Under the pieces are notes generated by a model. That model saw only the letters and a list, made by a program, of their open reading frames with translations, made no database searches and had not been told where the DNA came from. 64,000 nt of DNA, from assembly GCA_035569495.1 (NCBI GenBank), contig DATMMX010000011.1, positions 124,001 to 188,000 on the forward strand. The letters run 5' to 3'. This DNA comes from DASRDZ01 sp035569495 (GTDB lineage: Bacteria > Chloroflexota > Dormibacteria > Aeolococcales > Aeolococcaceae). Shown in pieces: positions 17,413 to 26,264 of the stretch (position 1 is its first letter; each line of letters starts with the position of its first letter). Made by a program: the position numbers and the translations under genes.

Positions 17413-18926
17413 GCGTCACCTCCCCCATCGACAGCCTGCGCGACACCGTCGAGGCGTTCCAGCGCGACGCCAACCGCGAGTTCTACCTGCACGGCAGCGG
17501 GCAGAAGGACACGCTGGAGATCGCCGCCATCGTGGAGCGCTACGGCGCGGCCTTCACGCCCGAGGCCGTGCGCGCCTGCCTCGACGCCATCGACGACGCG
17601 AGAGACGACGCCGGGAAGCGCCGTGCCACCGCGCTGGCGCAGGCCGTCGCCGAGTCCTGCATGGAGCGCGAGCTGGCCGCGCTGGGCGACGAGCTGGCCA
17701 CCGCGGAGGCGACCGCGACCGTCGACGTCGACGGCGAGCAGGTCGCCTACTTCTCCGCGGCGGTGATGGTGCAGAACGAGCGCGACCGTGCCAGGCGCGC
17801 GCGCATCGACGCCGCGCGCCGCAGCGTCGTGGCGCGGCACAACCCGCTGCGCGAGCGGCTGTTCCGCCGCCACCACGAGCTGATCGGCGAGCTCGGCTTT
17901 CCCGGCTACGTCGAGTTCTACAGCACCCTCAAGGGCATCGACGTGCGCGAGCTGGGCGCGCAGATGCAGGCCTTCCTCGACCGCACCGCCGACCTCTACC
18001 AGCAGCACATGGCGCCGTGGTTCGAGGAGGTGATCGGCGTGCCCTGGGCGCAGGCCGAGCGCCACGACGCCGCGCTGCTCTTCCGCATGACCGACCAGGA
18101 CGCCTGGTTCCGCTCCGAGCGCATGCTGCCCGCGCTGCGCGAGACGCTGCTGGGCCTGGGCGTGGCCATCGACGACCAGCCCAACGTCCACCTCGACACC
18201 GAGGCGCGGCCGAAGAAGAACCCGCGCGCCTTCTGCGCCCCGGTGCGCACGCCGGACGAGGTGTACCTGGTGATCCGTCCCAGCGGCGGCTACCAGGACT
18301 TTCGCGCGCTCTTCCACGAGGCCGGCCACACCGAGCACTTCGCCCACGTCGAGCGGACGCGACCCTTCGAGGAGCGCGACCTCGGCGACAACAGCGTCAC
18401 CGAGGCCTTCGCCTTCACCATGGAGCACCTGCTCCTCGATGGCAACTGGATCGGCGACTCGCTGCAGCTCGACGACAGCGCGCTGCGCACCCTGGTGCAT
18501 CACGCGCACGTCCACTACCTGTACATGCTGCGTCGCTACGGCGCCAAGCTGGTCTACGAATTGGCGCTGCACGGCGCGGGCCCCAGCGGCATGGCGGAGA
18601 TGCCGCAACGCTACGCGCAAACGCTGACGACACATCTCGGCTTCCGCTACGCGCCCGAGGGGTGGCTGGACGACGTCGATCCGGGGTTCTACGCCTCGCA
18701 GTACCTGCGCGCCTGGATGCTCGAAGCGCAGCTCCGCGAGCGCTGGCGGGAACGGCACGGCGAACGCTGGTGGGGCCCCGGCAAGGCGGGCGACGAATTG
18801 CGCGCGCTGTGGTCGCTGGGCCAGGCACTGCCCGCGCACCTGCTCGCCACCGAGGTGGGCATGCAGGGCCTGGGCATCGACGCGCTGGAGCGGCGCATCC
18901 GCGACGGGCTGGAGGCGTCCGCATGA
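17409..18926 (+). CDS. M3-type zinc oligopeptidase-like protein
   Basis: 505 residues from a TTG start that overlaps the gltX stop (TTGA) and has GGAGG 8 nt upstream. The zinc-binding HEAGH motif lies near residue 303 in ALFHEAGHTEHF, followed by a downstream Glu in DNSVTEAFAF, as in M3/thimet-like gluzincins. The rest is helical, as in oligoendopeptidases. It is expected to hydrolyse short peptides in the cytoplasm. At about 505 residues it is somewhat shorter than PepF (about 600). Coupling to gltX suggests only a housekeeping operon. Confidence 0.85.
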   Translation: MSVTSPIDSLRDTVEAFQRDANREFYLHGSGQKDTLEIAAIVERYGAAFTPEAVRACLDAIDDARDDAGKRRATALAQAVAESCMERELAALGDELATAEATATVDVDGEQVAYFSAAVMVQNERDRARRARIDAARRSVVARHNPLRERLFRRHHELIGELGFPGYVEFYSTLKGIDVRELGAQMQAFLDRTADLYQQHMAPWFEEVIGVPWAQAERHDAALLFRMTDQDAWFRSERMLPALRETLLGLGVAIDDQPNVHLDTEARPKKNPRAFCAPVRTPDEVYLVIRPSGGYQDFRALFHEAGHTEHFAHVERTRPFEERDLGDNSVTEAFAFTMEHLLLDGNWIGDSLQLDDSALRTLVHHAHVHYLYMLRRYGAKLVYELALHGAGPSGMAEMPQRYAQTLTTHLGFRYAPEGWLDDVDPGFYASQYLRAWMLEAQLRERWRERHGERWWGPGKAGDELRALWSLGQALPAHLLATEVGMQGLGIDALERRIRDGLEASA

Positions 18927-19651
18927 CCCGCGTCGCGGTGGTCACCGGGGGCAGCAGCGGCATCGGCGCGGCGACCGTGCGCCTGCTCCGCGCCGCGGAG
19001 TACGAGGTGTACGCGGGCGCGCGCCGCGTCGACAGGCTGCGCGAGGTGTGCGAGCCGGTCGGCGCCCACGCGCTGCAGCTCGACGTCACAGATCAGGCCA
19101 GTGTTGACCAATTCGTGGCGCAGCTGCCGTCCTGCGACGTGCTGGTCAACAACGCGGGCGGCGCGCTCGGCCTCAACCGGGTCGAGGACGCCGTCGATGA
19201 ACAGTGGCGGACGATGTTCGAGAGCAACGTGCTCGGCCTGGTGCGCATGACCCGCGCCCTCATCCCCATGCTGGAACACGCCGACCCGGGGCACGTCGTC
19301 AACATGGTCAGCGTCGCCGGGCTGGGCACGTATCCCAACGGCGGCGGCTACACCGCGGCCAAGCACGCCGCCCACGCGGTCAACGACACGCTGCGCATGG
19401 AATTGCTGGGCCGCCCCATCCGCGTCTCGGAGATCGACCCCGGGTTGGTGGAGACCGAGTTCTCCGTGGTGCGGCTCGGCGACGAGGAGTCGGCCCGCAG
19501 GGTCTACCAGGGGATGACGCCGCTCACCGCCGACGACGTCGCCGACGCGGTGGTCTGGGTGGTCACCCGGCCGAAGCACGTCGACATCGACCAGGTGGTG
19601 ATGCGCCCGCTCGACCAGGCCACCATCGCCATGGTGCACCGCAGGACATGA
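18923..19651 (+). CDS. Short-chain dehydrogenase/reductase
   Basis: 242 residues from the ATG at 18923 (ATGA overlap; GGAGG 7 nt upstream). The classical SDR motifs are present: TGGSSGIG for cofactor binding, NNAGG near residue 75, catalytic Ser in MVSVAG and YTAAK near 143-147. The overall pattern resembles YdfG-like 3-hydroxy acid or serine dehydrogenases that use NADP. The natural substrate is not evident from the neighbours. Confidence 0.88.
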   Translation: MTRVAVVTGGSSGIGAATVRLLRAAEYEVYAGARRVDRLREVCEPVGAHALQLDVTDQASVDQFVAQLPSCDVLVNNAGGALGLNRVEDAVDEQWRTMFESNVLGLVRMTRALIPMLEHADPGHVVNMVSVAGLGTYPNGGGYTAAKHAAHAVNDTLRMELLGRPIRVSEIDPGLVETEFSVVRLGDEESARRVYQGMTPLTADDVADAVVWVVTRPKHVDIDQVVMRPLDQATIAMVHRRT

Positions 19652-20004
19652 GCGCGGGCGGCGGCGCGCAGAACCACCGCATCGCCTACGCGGCGATCGC
19701 CGCGCTGTGGGTCGGGGCGGTGCTCAGCTTCGTGATCACCGCCGGGCAGGGGTCGGCCGCCTTCCACATCGGGCAGGTGGTCTCCGGCGTCTGCATCGTC
19801 GCCGCCGGCGCGATCATCGCCGTCGACTGGCTCGGCGTGGCCACGCGCATGGGCCAGCGCTCCGCCGACCGGTGGCGCGGCCGCCTGCAGGCCCAGGACG
19901 CGAGCAACCCCGTGGTGGCGACGCGCTCCACGCGCATGCTCGCCTGGTGGTGGATCGGCTTCGGCGTGCTGCTGCTGATCCTGGCCATCGCCGCGCCGCG
20001 CTGA
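19648..20004 (+). CDS. Small membrane protein, unknown function
   Basis: 118 residues, starting at an ATG that overlaps the SDR stop. Three hydrophobic segments are visible (about residues 12-32, 40-62 and 95-116), joined by a basic loop (RMGQRSADRWRGRLQ). It is the last gene of the gltX operon. No domain is recognised. Confidence 0.6.
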   Translation: MSAGGGAQNHRIAYAAIAALWVGAVLSFVITAGQGSAAFHIGQVVSGVCIVAAGAIIAVDWLGVATRMGQRSADRWRGRLQAQDASNPVVATRSTRMLAWWWIGFGVLLLILAIAAPR

Positions 20005-20014
20005 CCCGGCGGCG

Positions 20015-20425
20015 TCAGCCCTGCTTGTTGGGCCCGGCGCGCTCGACGGGGATGCGGATGACTACGCGCTGCTCCTTGACCATGGCCGCGCGGTACTCGT
20101 CCCAGTCGGGATGCTCGCCGACCGTCGACCTGTAGTAGCGCACCAGCGGCTCCATCGCCTCCGGCAGTGACTCGATCCTCGCCTCGCCCTCGGCCTGCAG
20201 CCACTGCCCGTAGAAATTGTCGGACATGACACAAACTGCGGCGTAGGGGCGCTTGCGCAGGTTCTTCACCTTGATCGCGGTCTCGCGGCTGCTGATCAGC
20301 AGGGTGCCGTCGTCGTCGACGCCGACCGCCACCGGTGACATCTGCACTCCGCCGTCGCCGCGGGTGGTGGCCAGCACGGCGCGGTGCTGCGAACGGATGA
20401 GTTGGATCGCCTCGTCGGGCGTCAT
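20015..20425 (-). CDS. PPOX-class (F420/FMN-binding) oxidoreductase
   Basis: 136 residues forming a split-barrel flavin-binding domain of the pyridoxamine-phosphate-oxidase superfamily. The TPDEAIQLIRSQHRAVLATT opening, the GVDDDGTLLISSRETAIKVKNL segment and the late DEYRAAMVKEQRVVIRI strand fit F420-dependent (FDOR-B, Rv1155-like) members, which reduce small substrates with F420H2. F420 use is inferred from family resemblance; FMN or haem binding cannot be excluded. The gene is divergent from the amidase. Confidence 0.78.
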   Translation of the reverse strand: MTPDEAIQLIRSQHRAVLATTRGDGGVQMSPVAVGVDDDGTLLISSRETAIKVKNLRKRPYAAVCVMSDNFYGQWLQAEGEARIESLPEAMEPLVRYYRSTVGEHPDWDEYRAAMVKEQRVVIRIPVERAGPNKQG

Positions 20426-20464
20426 GGGATGGGGCTGCCTCCGTGCTTGCGGGCGTACCCAGGG

Positions 20465-20472
20465 ACGATAAT
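20465..20472. promoter_or_regulatory. Face-to-face -10 boxes of divergent PPOX and amidase genes
   Basis: GATAAT on the plus strand (20467-20472) and TATCGT on the minus strand (20470-20465) overlap. This suggests two competing promoters in the roughly 100-bp divergent gap. No clear -35 boxes were seen. Confidence 0.4.
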
Positions 20473-20521
20473 CCCCAGCGCCGTCCGCCCGCTGGGGGAC
20501 GCCCACAGGAAGGAGCCCACC

Positions 20522-21955
20522 GTGCCCATCATCGACGACGCCGCGCTCGCGCCGGCAACCGAGCTGGTCGAGCGGCTGCGTGGCGGCAGCGTCTCGCCGG
20601 TGGAACTGGTCGACGCCGTGCTGGAGCGCATCGAGCGCCACAACCCGACCATCAACGCCTACGTGCTGGTCCTCGCCGAGCAGGCGCGGCAGCAGGCGCG
20701 CGAGAGCGAGGAGCGCATCCGCCGCGGTGAGGCGCGCCCGCTCGAAGGGCTGCCCGTCGCCATCAAGGACAATGTCCACCTCGCCGGCACGCCGATGACC
20801 CTCGCCTCCGAGGCGGTCAAGGCCGCGCCCAGCCCGGTCGACTCGTACGTGGTGCGCCGCCTGCGCGAGGCCGGCGCGGTGCTGGTCGGCAAGACCAACC
20901 TGCCCGAGCTGGGCACGGTGCCGAGCACCGAGAACCGCCGCTTCGGCGCCACCCGCAACCCCTGGAACACCGGGCTCATCGCCGGCGGGTCGAGCGGCGG
21001 CTCGGCGGCCGCGGTGGCCGCGGGCATGGCCCCCGCCGCCCACGGCAACGACGCCGGCGGCTCGCTGCGCATCCCCGCCGCCTGCACCGGCCTGTTCTCC
21101 ATCAAGCCGACGCGCGGTCGCATCTCCATGGCCCCCGCGGGCGACCCGCCCTTCGGCCTCAACGTCGAGGGCTTCATCACCCGCAGCGTCGGCGACACCG
21201 CCATGCTGCTCGACGCCACCCACGGCAGCGAGCCCGGCGACCTCCACGTCGCGGCGCCGCCCGCGCGCCCCTTCGCCACCGAGGTCGGCGTCAACCCGGG
21301 CCGCCTGCGCATCGGCTTCACCGCCAAGCCGCCGCTCGACGTCCCCATCGACGCCGCGTACCTCGACGGGCTGCGCCGCGCCGCGACGCTGTGCGAGCAG
21401 CTCGGCCACGACGTCGTGGAGATCGAGCCGCAGTGGCAGAACGACGACATCCTCGGCCTGTTCAACCAGGTGTGGGCCGCCTTCTTCGGCAACGTGGTGC
21501 AGGAGGTCATCGACAGCGGCGGCGACCTGGAGCGCATCGAGCCGCTGAACCGCGCCCTCTACGAGCTGAGCAAGGAGATCAGCTCGGCGCAGTACTGGCG
21601 AGCCAGCACGCAGATGCAGGCGCTGATCCGCGACATCGGCGCGGGACAGGCGGAGTACGACGTGGTGCTCACCCCCGCGCTGGCCAAGCCGCCCATCCCC
21701 ATCGGCGCGCTGTGGGAGGGCAGCGACCTCGACGCCACCATGCCGATCATCAACTCGGCGATGTTCACGCCCTTCACCGTGCCCGCCAACCTCAGCGGCC
21801 AGCCCGCCGCCAACCTGCCGCTCTTCGAGCACGAGGGTCTGCCGCTCTGCGTGCAGGCGATCGGACGGCTCGGTGAGGAGGCGACGCTGATCCGCCTCGC
21901 CTCGCAGCTCGAGACCGCACTGCCGTGGGCACAGCGCAGGCCGCCGCTGCACTGA
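20522..21955 (+). CDS. Amidase signature-family hydrolase
   Basis: 477 residues from the GTG at 20522, with AGGAAGGAG about 6 nt upstream. The Ser-cisSer-Lys triad is visible: Lys near residue 81 in LPVAIKDNVH and the Ser pair in AGGSSGGSAAAV near 155-160. The length and the C-terminal helical part fit general amidases (AmiC- or FAAH-like) rather than GatA, which would be accompanied by gatB and gatC. It hydrolyses an unknown amide in the cytoplasm. Confidence 0.9.
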   Translation: MPIIDDAALAPATELVERLRGGSVSPVELVDAVLERIERHNPTINAYVLVLAEQARQQARESEERIRRGEARPLEGLPVAIKDNVHLAGTPMTLASEAVKAAPSPVDSYVVRRLREAGAVLVGKTNLPELGTVPSTENRRFGATRNPWNTGLIAGGSSGGSAAAVAAGMAPAAHGNDAGGSLRIPAACTGLFSIKPTRGRISMAPAGDPPFGLNVEGFITRSVGDTAMLLDATHGSEPGDLHVAAPPARPFATEVGVNPGRLRIGFTAKPPLDVPIDAAYLDGLRRAATLCEQLGHDVVEIEPQWQNDDILGLFNQVWAAFFGNVVQEVIDSGGDLERIEPLNRALYELSKEISSAQYWRASTQMQALIRDIGAGQAEYDVVLTPALAKPPIPIGALWEGSDLDATMPIINSAMFTPFTVPANLSGQPAANLPLFEHEGLPLCVQAIGRLGEEATLIRLASQLETALPWAQRRPPLH

Positions 21956-21961
21956 GCGACG

Positions 21962-22441
21962 TCAGCGCAGCCGCCGCTCCATGATCACGCCGCGGGTGCG
22001 AAAGCCGAGCCTTTCGTAGAGGCGATGCGCGCCCTCGTTGGTGTGCAGGTGGTCGAGCGCAACGCTGAGCGCACCCTTGCCGCGCGCCCACTCCTCCACC
22101 GCCGCCATCAGCGCGGTGCCCACCCCGCGGCCGCGCCACGAGGGCGACACAGCGAGCTCGTCCACGTACGTTCCGGTGAATCCCGCCGCCTCATCGCGAC
22201 GCATGATCGCTTCGACGTGGCCGACCACCTCGCCGCCGACCTCGGCGACCAGCAGGCAGCGCTCGGGATCGTCGGGCTTCATGGTGGCGAAGCGCTGCCG
22301 CGCGTAGTCGATGCCGACCGGCGGGATCAGCGGCGGCAGGTCGTCGATGGCGCGGTGGTACTCCTCGGAATCGGCGAAGATGCGCGACAGCGCCTCGGCG
22401 TCGTCGGGCAGGCGGTAGGGGCGCACCGTCAGGGGAGCCAT
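21962..22441 (-). CDS. GNAT-family N-acetyltransferase
   Basis: 159 residues. Motif A, for acetyl-CoA binding, reads DELAVSPSWRGRGVGTALM, followed by a classical C-terminal LYERLGFRTRG motif B. The start is placed at the ATG at 22441; a GTG nine codons upstream is possible. It converges with the amidase, leaving a 6-bp gap. The acceptor substrate is unknown. Confidence 0.85.
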   Translation of the reverse strand: MAPLTVRPYRLPDDAEALSRIFADSEEYHRAIDDLPPLIPPVGIDYARQRFATMKPDDPERCLLVAEVGGEVVGHVEAIMRRDEAAGFTGTYVDELAVSPSWRGRGVGTALMAAVEEWARGKGALSVALDHLHTNEGAHRLYERLGFRTRGVIMERRLR

Positions 22442-22565
22442 GGGCTCGCCATTATCGCCGCGCTCCACCTCGGCCGCGAAGCTGTGACGATCGAGCCGGC
22501 GTATGACGGCTTGGTTGCATCATGCTTGGCTCCGGCAGTTTGTGCAGGACAACGGAGGAACCAGG

Positions 22566-23900
22566 GTGCGATCCAGCAGGCTGAGCGAGGCGTCGACGCA
22601 CTGGCGTGGACGCGTGGTCGCCGCCGTCACCGTGTCGGTTGTCGCCAGCGTGGCCACCGGGCTGCGCGCCGAGGCGGCCGCGCCCACCGCTCCGCCCGCC
22701 GTGGGCGCGGTGGGCATGGCCTCCGCCGGCAACGGCAGCGGGTACTGGATCGCCGCGTCGTACGGCGACGTGCTCCCCTTCGGCACCGCCGCGCCGCTCG
22801 GCGGCCCCACCGCGGTGTCCCTCAACGCCCCGCTGGTGGCGATGGCCCGCACCGCCGGCGGCAACGGCTACTGGCTGCTCGGCTCGGACGGCGGCGTCTT
22901 CACCTACGGCGACGCCGGTTTCTACGGTTCCGAGGGCGGCAAGCCGCTCAACGCGCCGGTGGTCGGCATCGCCGGCACGCCCAGCGGGCACGGCTACTGG
23001 ACGGTCGCCGCGGACGGCGGCGTCTTCGCCCACGGCGACGCCGGCTTCTTCGGCTCCGAGGGCGGCACGCCGCTGAACCAGCCGATCGTCGGCATGGCGG
23101 CGACCCCGGACGGCGGCGGCTACTGGCTGGTGGCAAGCGACGGCGGCATCTTCCCCTTCGGTGACGCGGCCCGGGGCCTCGGCTCCGAGGGCGGCCGGCC
23201 GCTGAACCAACCGATCACCGGCATGGCGGTGACGCCCAGCGGCAACGGCTACTGGCTGGTCGCCTCCGACGGCGGCGTGTTCAGCCACGGCGACGCCGGC
23301 TTCCACGGCTCCGAGGGCGGCGCCGCCCTGGTCCAGCCCATCGTCGGCATGGCCGCGACGCCCAGCGGGCAGGGCTACTGGATGGTCGCCCGCGACGGGG
23401 GCATCTTCCCCTTCGGCGACGCGCCCGGCCTGGGCTCGGGCGCGGGGCGCATCCGCTACGGCGACGACGTCGCCTCCCGCCCCGACTGCGGGGTGCCCTC
23501 CAACGCGGTGACGCCGGGCAAGGTGATCGTCATCAGCCTGACCTGCCAGCTGCTCACCGCCTACGACAACGGCATGCCCCTGCTGACCACCTACATCACC
23601 ACCGGTCGCCCCGCGCTGCCCACCCCGCCGGGCCAGTACTCGGTGCTGCGCAAGGTCACGCCCTGGCTGATGACCTCCGACTGGCCGCAATCGTCGCCCT
23701 ACTGGTATCCGCCGAGCTGGGTGACCTACACGCTGTGGTTCCGCAACGACGGCTACGCCATCCACGATGCGCCCTGGCGCGCCGCCTACGGGCCCGGCAC
23801 CCAGGCCAACGGCTCGCACGGCTGCGTCAACGTGCCCATGCCGACCATGACCCAGCTCTACAACTGGGCCGACGTGGGCATCCCGGTGCGCGTCTACTAG
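22566..23900 (+). CDS. Secreted L,D-transpeptidase with six-repeat N-terminal domain
   Basis: 444 residues from the GTG at 22566, which has GGAGGAA 5-6 nt upstream. A signal peptide (1-35) leads to six imperfect repeats of about 42 residues, each containing NGYWLVASDGGVF followed by a GDA-GF-GSEGG turn. The C-terminal YkuD domain has the catalytic SHGCVN with Cys420 and an upstream His in AIHDAPW. Such enzymes make 3-3 cross-links in peptidoglycan or attach proteins to it. The repeat block probably forms a propeller-like or cell-wall-binding module. The next gene starts 60 bp downstream. Confidence 0.9.
   Translation: MRSSRLSEASTHWRGRVVAAVTVSVVASVATGLRAEAAAPTAPPAVGAVGMASAGNGSGYWIAASYGDVLPFGTAAPLGGPTAVSLNAPLVAMARTAGGNGYWLLGSDGGVFTYGDAGFYGSEGGKPLNAPVVGIAGTPSGHGYWTVAADGGVFAHGDAGFFGSEGGTPLNQPIVGMAATPDGGGYWLVASDGGIFPFGDAARGLGSEGGRPLNQPITGMAVTPSGNGYWLVASDGGVFSHGDAGFHGSEGGAALVQPIVGMAATPSGQGYWMVARDGGIFPFGDAPGLGSGAGRIRYGDDVASRPDCGVPSNAVTPGKVIVISLTCQLLTAYDNGMPLLTTYITTGRPALPTPPGQYSVLRKVTPWLMTSDWPQSSPYWYPPSWVTYTLWFRNDGYAIHDAPWRAAYGPGTQANGSHGCVNVPMPTMTQLYNWADVGIPVRVY
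22712..23449 (+). repeat. Six 120-130-bp tandem coding repeats
   Basis: The repeats encode units of about 42 residues with the core GYW[LM]VA-DGG[VI]F-[FY/H]GDA. Units three to six are closest to each other and could recombine or slip. They lie wholly inside the L,D-transpeptidase gene. Confidence 0.8.
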
Positions 23901-23946
23901 GCTCGGCGCGCGCGGCGGCGAGCGGTCGCGGCGGCCGTGGGTCGTC

Positions 23947-23952
23947 TACACT
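23947..23952 (+). promoter_or_regulatory. -10 box for a leaderless transcript
   Basis: TACACT ends 8 nt before the ATG at 23961, and no Shine-Dalgarno sequence precedes that ATG. Confidence 0.4.
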
Positions 23953-23960
23953 CGCGCGCG

Positions 23961-25079
23961 ATGCGCTCCACGCTGCGGCTCGTCCTGCCGCCCTTCGTGG
24001 CCGGCAAGCTGGTCGCCCTGCTCGTTCCCATCCTCACGGTGTGGAGCACATCGCAGGCGGGGCCGACCTACGCCGACCTGCTGCGCCCCTTCGGCTCCTG
24101 GGACGGCGCCAGCTACATCGACATCGCCCGCGGGGGCTACCCGAGCGGGCCGCTCGACCTGATCCCCGGCCATCCCGGGCACCTGTGGGGATTCTTCCCC
24201 GGGGTGCCGCTGCTGGTGCGCATCGTCCACGTCGTCGTGCCCGACTGGGTGACCGCCGGAGTTCTGGTCAACGTTGTCACCGAGCTGGTGGCCCTGTACT
24301 TCCTCGCCAAGCTGGTGCTGCTGGAGCGCGGCGGCGACGAGGACTCGGCGCGCTTCAGCGCCTGGATGCTGGCCCTCTACCCGTACGCGGTGTTCCTCAC
24401 CGCGGTGTACACCGAGGCGCCGTTCCTCGCCGCGGCCACCGCGTCGCTGTACTACGCGCGGCGCGGCGACAACCTGCAGGCGTCGTACGCCGCGGCGATC
24501 GCCATGGCCATGCGCATCAGCGGCGTGGCCCTGCTGCCCGCGCTGCTCATCGAGTACCTGCGGCGGCGCGGATGGCGTCCCGGCGTGGGTCTGCTGCCGA
24601 TCGCGGCCAGCCTGCTGCCCATCGCCCTGTTCGCCTGGTACGCGCAGCACCTCACCGGCGACGCGCTCGCCTACCAGCACGTCCAGCAGTCGGCGTCGTA
24701 CGGCAACCGCGTCACCACCTGGCCGTGGACCGCGCTGTGGACGACGTGGCAGAGCGCCGATGGCGGCCGCAGCTACATCTTCACCATGGAGGTGCTCTTC
24801 GGCGTCGGCGCCTTGGTGATGCTGGTGTGGCTGACCCTGCGCTGGCGGCAGTACCCGCCGTCGCTGACCGCCTACGGATGGGTGGTGTGGCTGGTGCCCG
24901 CGTCGCTCACCTACTGGCTGGGGCTGCCGCGCTACGAGATGACGCTGATCCCGGGCTACCTGCTCGCCGCCGACCTCACCCGGCGCCGGCCGGGGCTGCG
25001 CCTGCCCATCCTGGTGGTGTCGTGCGGCTGGATGGCGTTCACCGCCTCGGCGCTGGGCAGCGGGCGGTACACGGGGTGA
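23961..25079 (+). CDS. PIG-V-like integral-membrane mannosyltransferase
   Basis: 372 residues with about nine hydrophobic helices. The first loop carries FGSWDGASYIDIARGGYP, in which the acidic Asp matches the catalytic region of GT-C/PIG-V-type transferases, and later motifs FFPGVPLLVR and YTEAPFL are typical of that family. It should transfer a sugar from a polyprenyl-phosphate donor on the outer face of the membrane. The stop overlaps the GTG of the GT2 gene, which could supply the polyprenyl-linked sugar. Acceptor and sugar are unknown. Confidence 0.8.
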   Translation: MRSTLRLVLPPFVAGKLVALLVPILTVWSTSQAGPTYADLLRPFGSWDGASYIDIARGGYPSGPLDLIPGHPGHLWGFFPGVPLLVRIVHVVVPDWVTAGVLVNVVTELVALYFLAKLVLLERGGDEDSARFSAWMLALYPYAVFLTAVYTEAPFLAAATASLYYARRGDNLQASYAAAIAMAMRISGVALLPALLIEYLRRRGWRPGVGLLPIAASLLPIALFAWYAQHLTGDALAYQHVQQSASYGNRVTTWPWTALWTTWQSADGGRSYIFTMEVLFGVGALVMLVWLTLRWRQYPPSLTAYGWVVWLVPASLTYWLGLPRYEMTLIPGYLLAADLTRRRPGLRLPILVVSCGWMAFTASALGSGRYTG

Positions 25080-26245
25080 GCGAGGCCGGCGCGGTCGAGG
25101 TCAGCGTCGTGCTGCCGTGCCTCAACGAGGCGGAGTCGGTCGGCGACGTGGTGCGCGCGGCGCTGGCGGCGATGGCCGCGGCGGGGTGGAACGGCGAGGT
25201 GGTGGTCGCCGACAACGGGTCGACCGACCGCTCGCGCGAGGTGGCTCGCGAAGCGGGCGCGCGCGTGGTCATCGCGACGCGACGCGGGTACGGCGCCGCC
25301 ATCGACGCGGGTATGCAGGCGGCGCATGGGCGTGTGCTGGTGATGGCCGACGCGGACGGGACCTATCCGATGGAGTCGATTCCGGTTCTGGCCCAGCCGG
25401 TTCTCGACGGCGAGCGCGACATGGTGATCGGTGCGCGCATCCACTCCGACCTGGCCGTGCAGGCGATGCCCTGGACGCACCGGCACATCGGCACGCCGGT
25501 GCTGACCCGCATGGTCAACCGGCTGAGCGGCGCCAAGGTCAGCGACTCGCAGAGCGGCATGCGCGCGATTGCCCGCGACGCGTACGCGCGACTGGGCATG
25601 CGCACGCCGGGGATGGAGTTCGCCTCGGAGATGATCCTGCGCGCGGCGCGGCTGCACATGTCGATCGGCGAGGTGCCGATCGTGTACGGCGCGCGCGTCG
25701 GCGAGTCCAAGCTGCGCACCATCCCCGACGGCTGGCGGCACCTGCGCTACATCCTGCTGGCCAGTCCCAACTGGCTGTTCCTGGTGCCGGGGTTGATCAG
25801 CATGGCCGTCGGGGTGCTGATCGTCGCGCCGCTCAGCGTCGGCGAGGTGCACATCGGGCGCTTCCAGATGATCATTCACCCGATGTTCGCCGGCACCGTG
25901 CTGCTCATCGCGGGGTATCAGATGGTGCAGCTCGGGGTGCTGCTGCGCGCGCTCAGCCCGCCGGAGGAGCGGGCAAATGACCGGCTGGTCAGTCTGATCG
26001 CGCGCGCCGGGGCGGGGCCGCTGCTCACCGTGGGCGCGGTGTTCGTGCTGGCGGCGACGGGGCTGGGGGTGGTGATCGTGGCGCACTGGGTGCGCGAGGG
26101 GTTCGGGCAGCTCTCCGAGGTGCGCCATGCGATGGGGGCGGCGGTGCTCTTCGTGATCGGCACGCAGACGATCTTCGCGGCGCTGCTCAGCGCGTTCTTC
26201 CTGTCGGGAGACTTTGGAAGGCCGGTGTGGAGGCGCGAAGAGTAG
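25076..26245 (+). CDS. GT2 polyprenyl-phosphate glycosyltransferase with C-terminal helices
   Basis: 389 residues starting at GTG 25076 (GTGA overlap). The GT-A domain has VVLPCLNEAESVG, ADNGSTDRS and the DADGTYP metal-binding motif near residue 92, as in dolichol-phosphate mannose synthase and related enzymes. Four membrane helices follow (about residues 235-380). It likely makes a polyprenyl-phosphate sugar used by the preceding PIG-V-like enzyme, giving a two-gene glycosylation unit. Confidence 0.88.
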   Translation: MSEAGAVEVSVVLPCLNEAESVGDVVRAALAAMAAAGWNGEVVVADNGSTDRSREVAREAGARVVIATRRGYGAAIDAGMQAAHGRVLVMADADGTYPMESIPVLAQPVLDGERDMVIGARIHSDLAVQAMPWTHRHIGTPVLTRMVNRLSGAKVSDSQSGMRAIARDAYARLGMRTPGMEFASEMILRAARLHMSIGEVPIVYGARVGESKLRTIPDGWRHLRYILLASPNWLFLVPGLISMAVGVLIVAPLSVGEVHIGRFQMIIHPMFAGTVLLIAGYQMVQLGVLLRALSPPEERANDRLVSLIARAGAGPLLTVGAVFVLAATGLGVVIVAHWVREGFGQLSEVRHAMGAAVLFVIGTQTIFAALLSAFFLSGDFGRPVWRREE

Positions 26246-26264
26246 GCGGCTCGACGCCGAGCTC

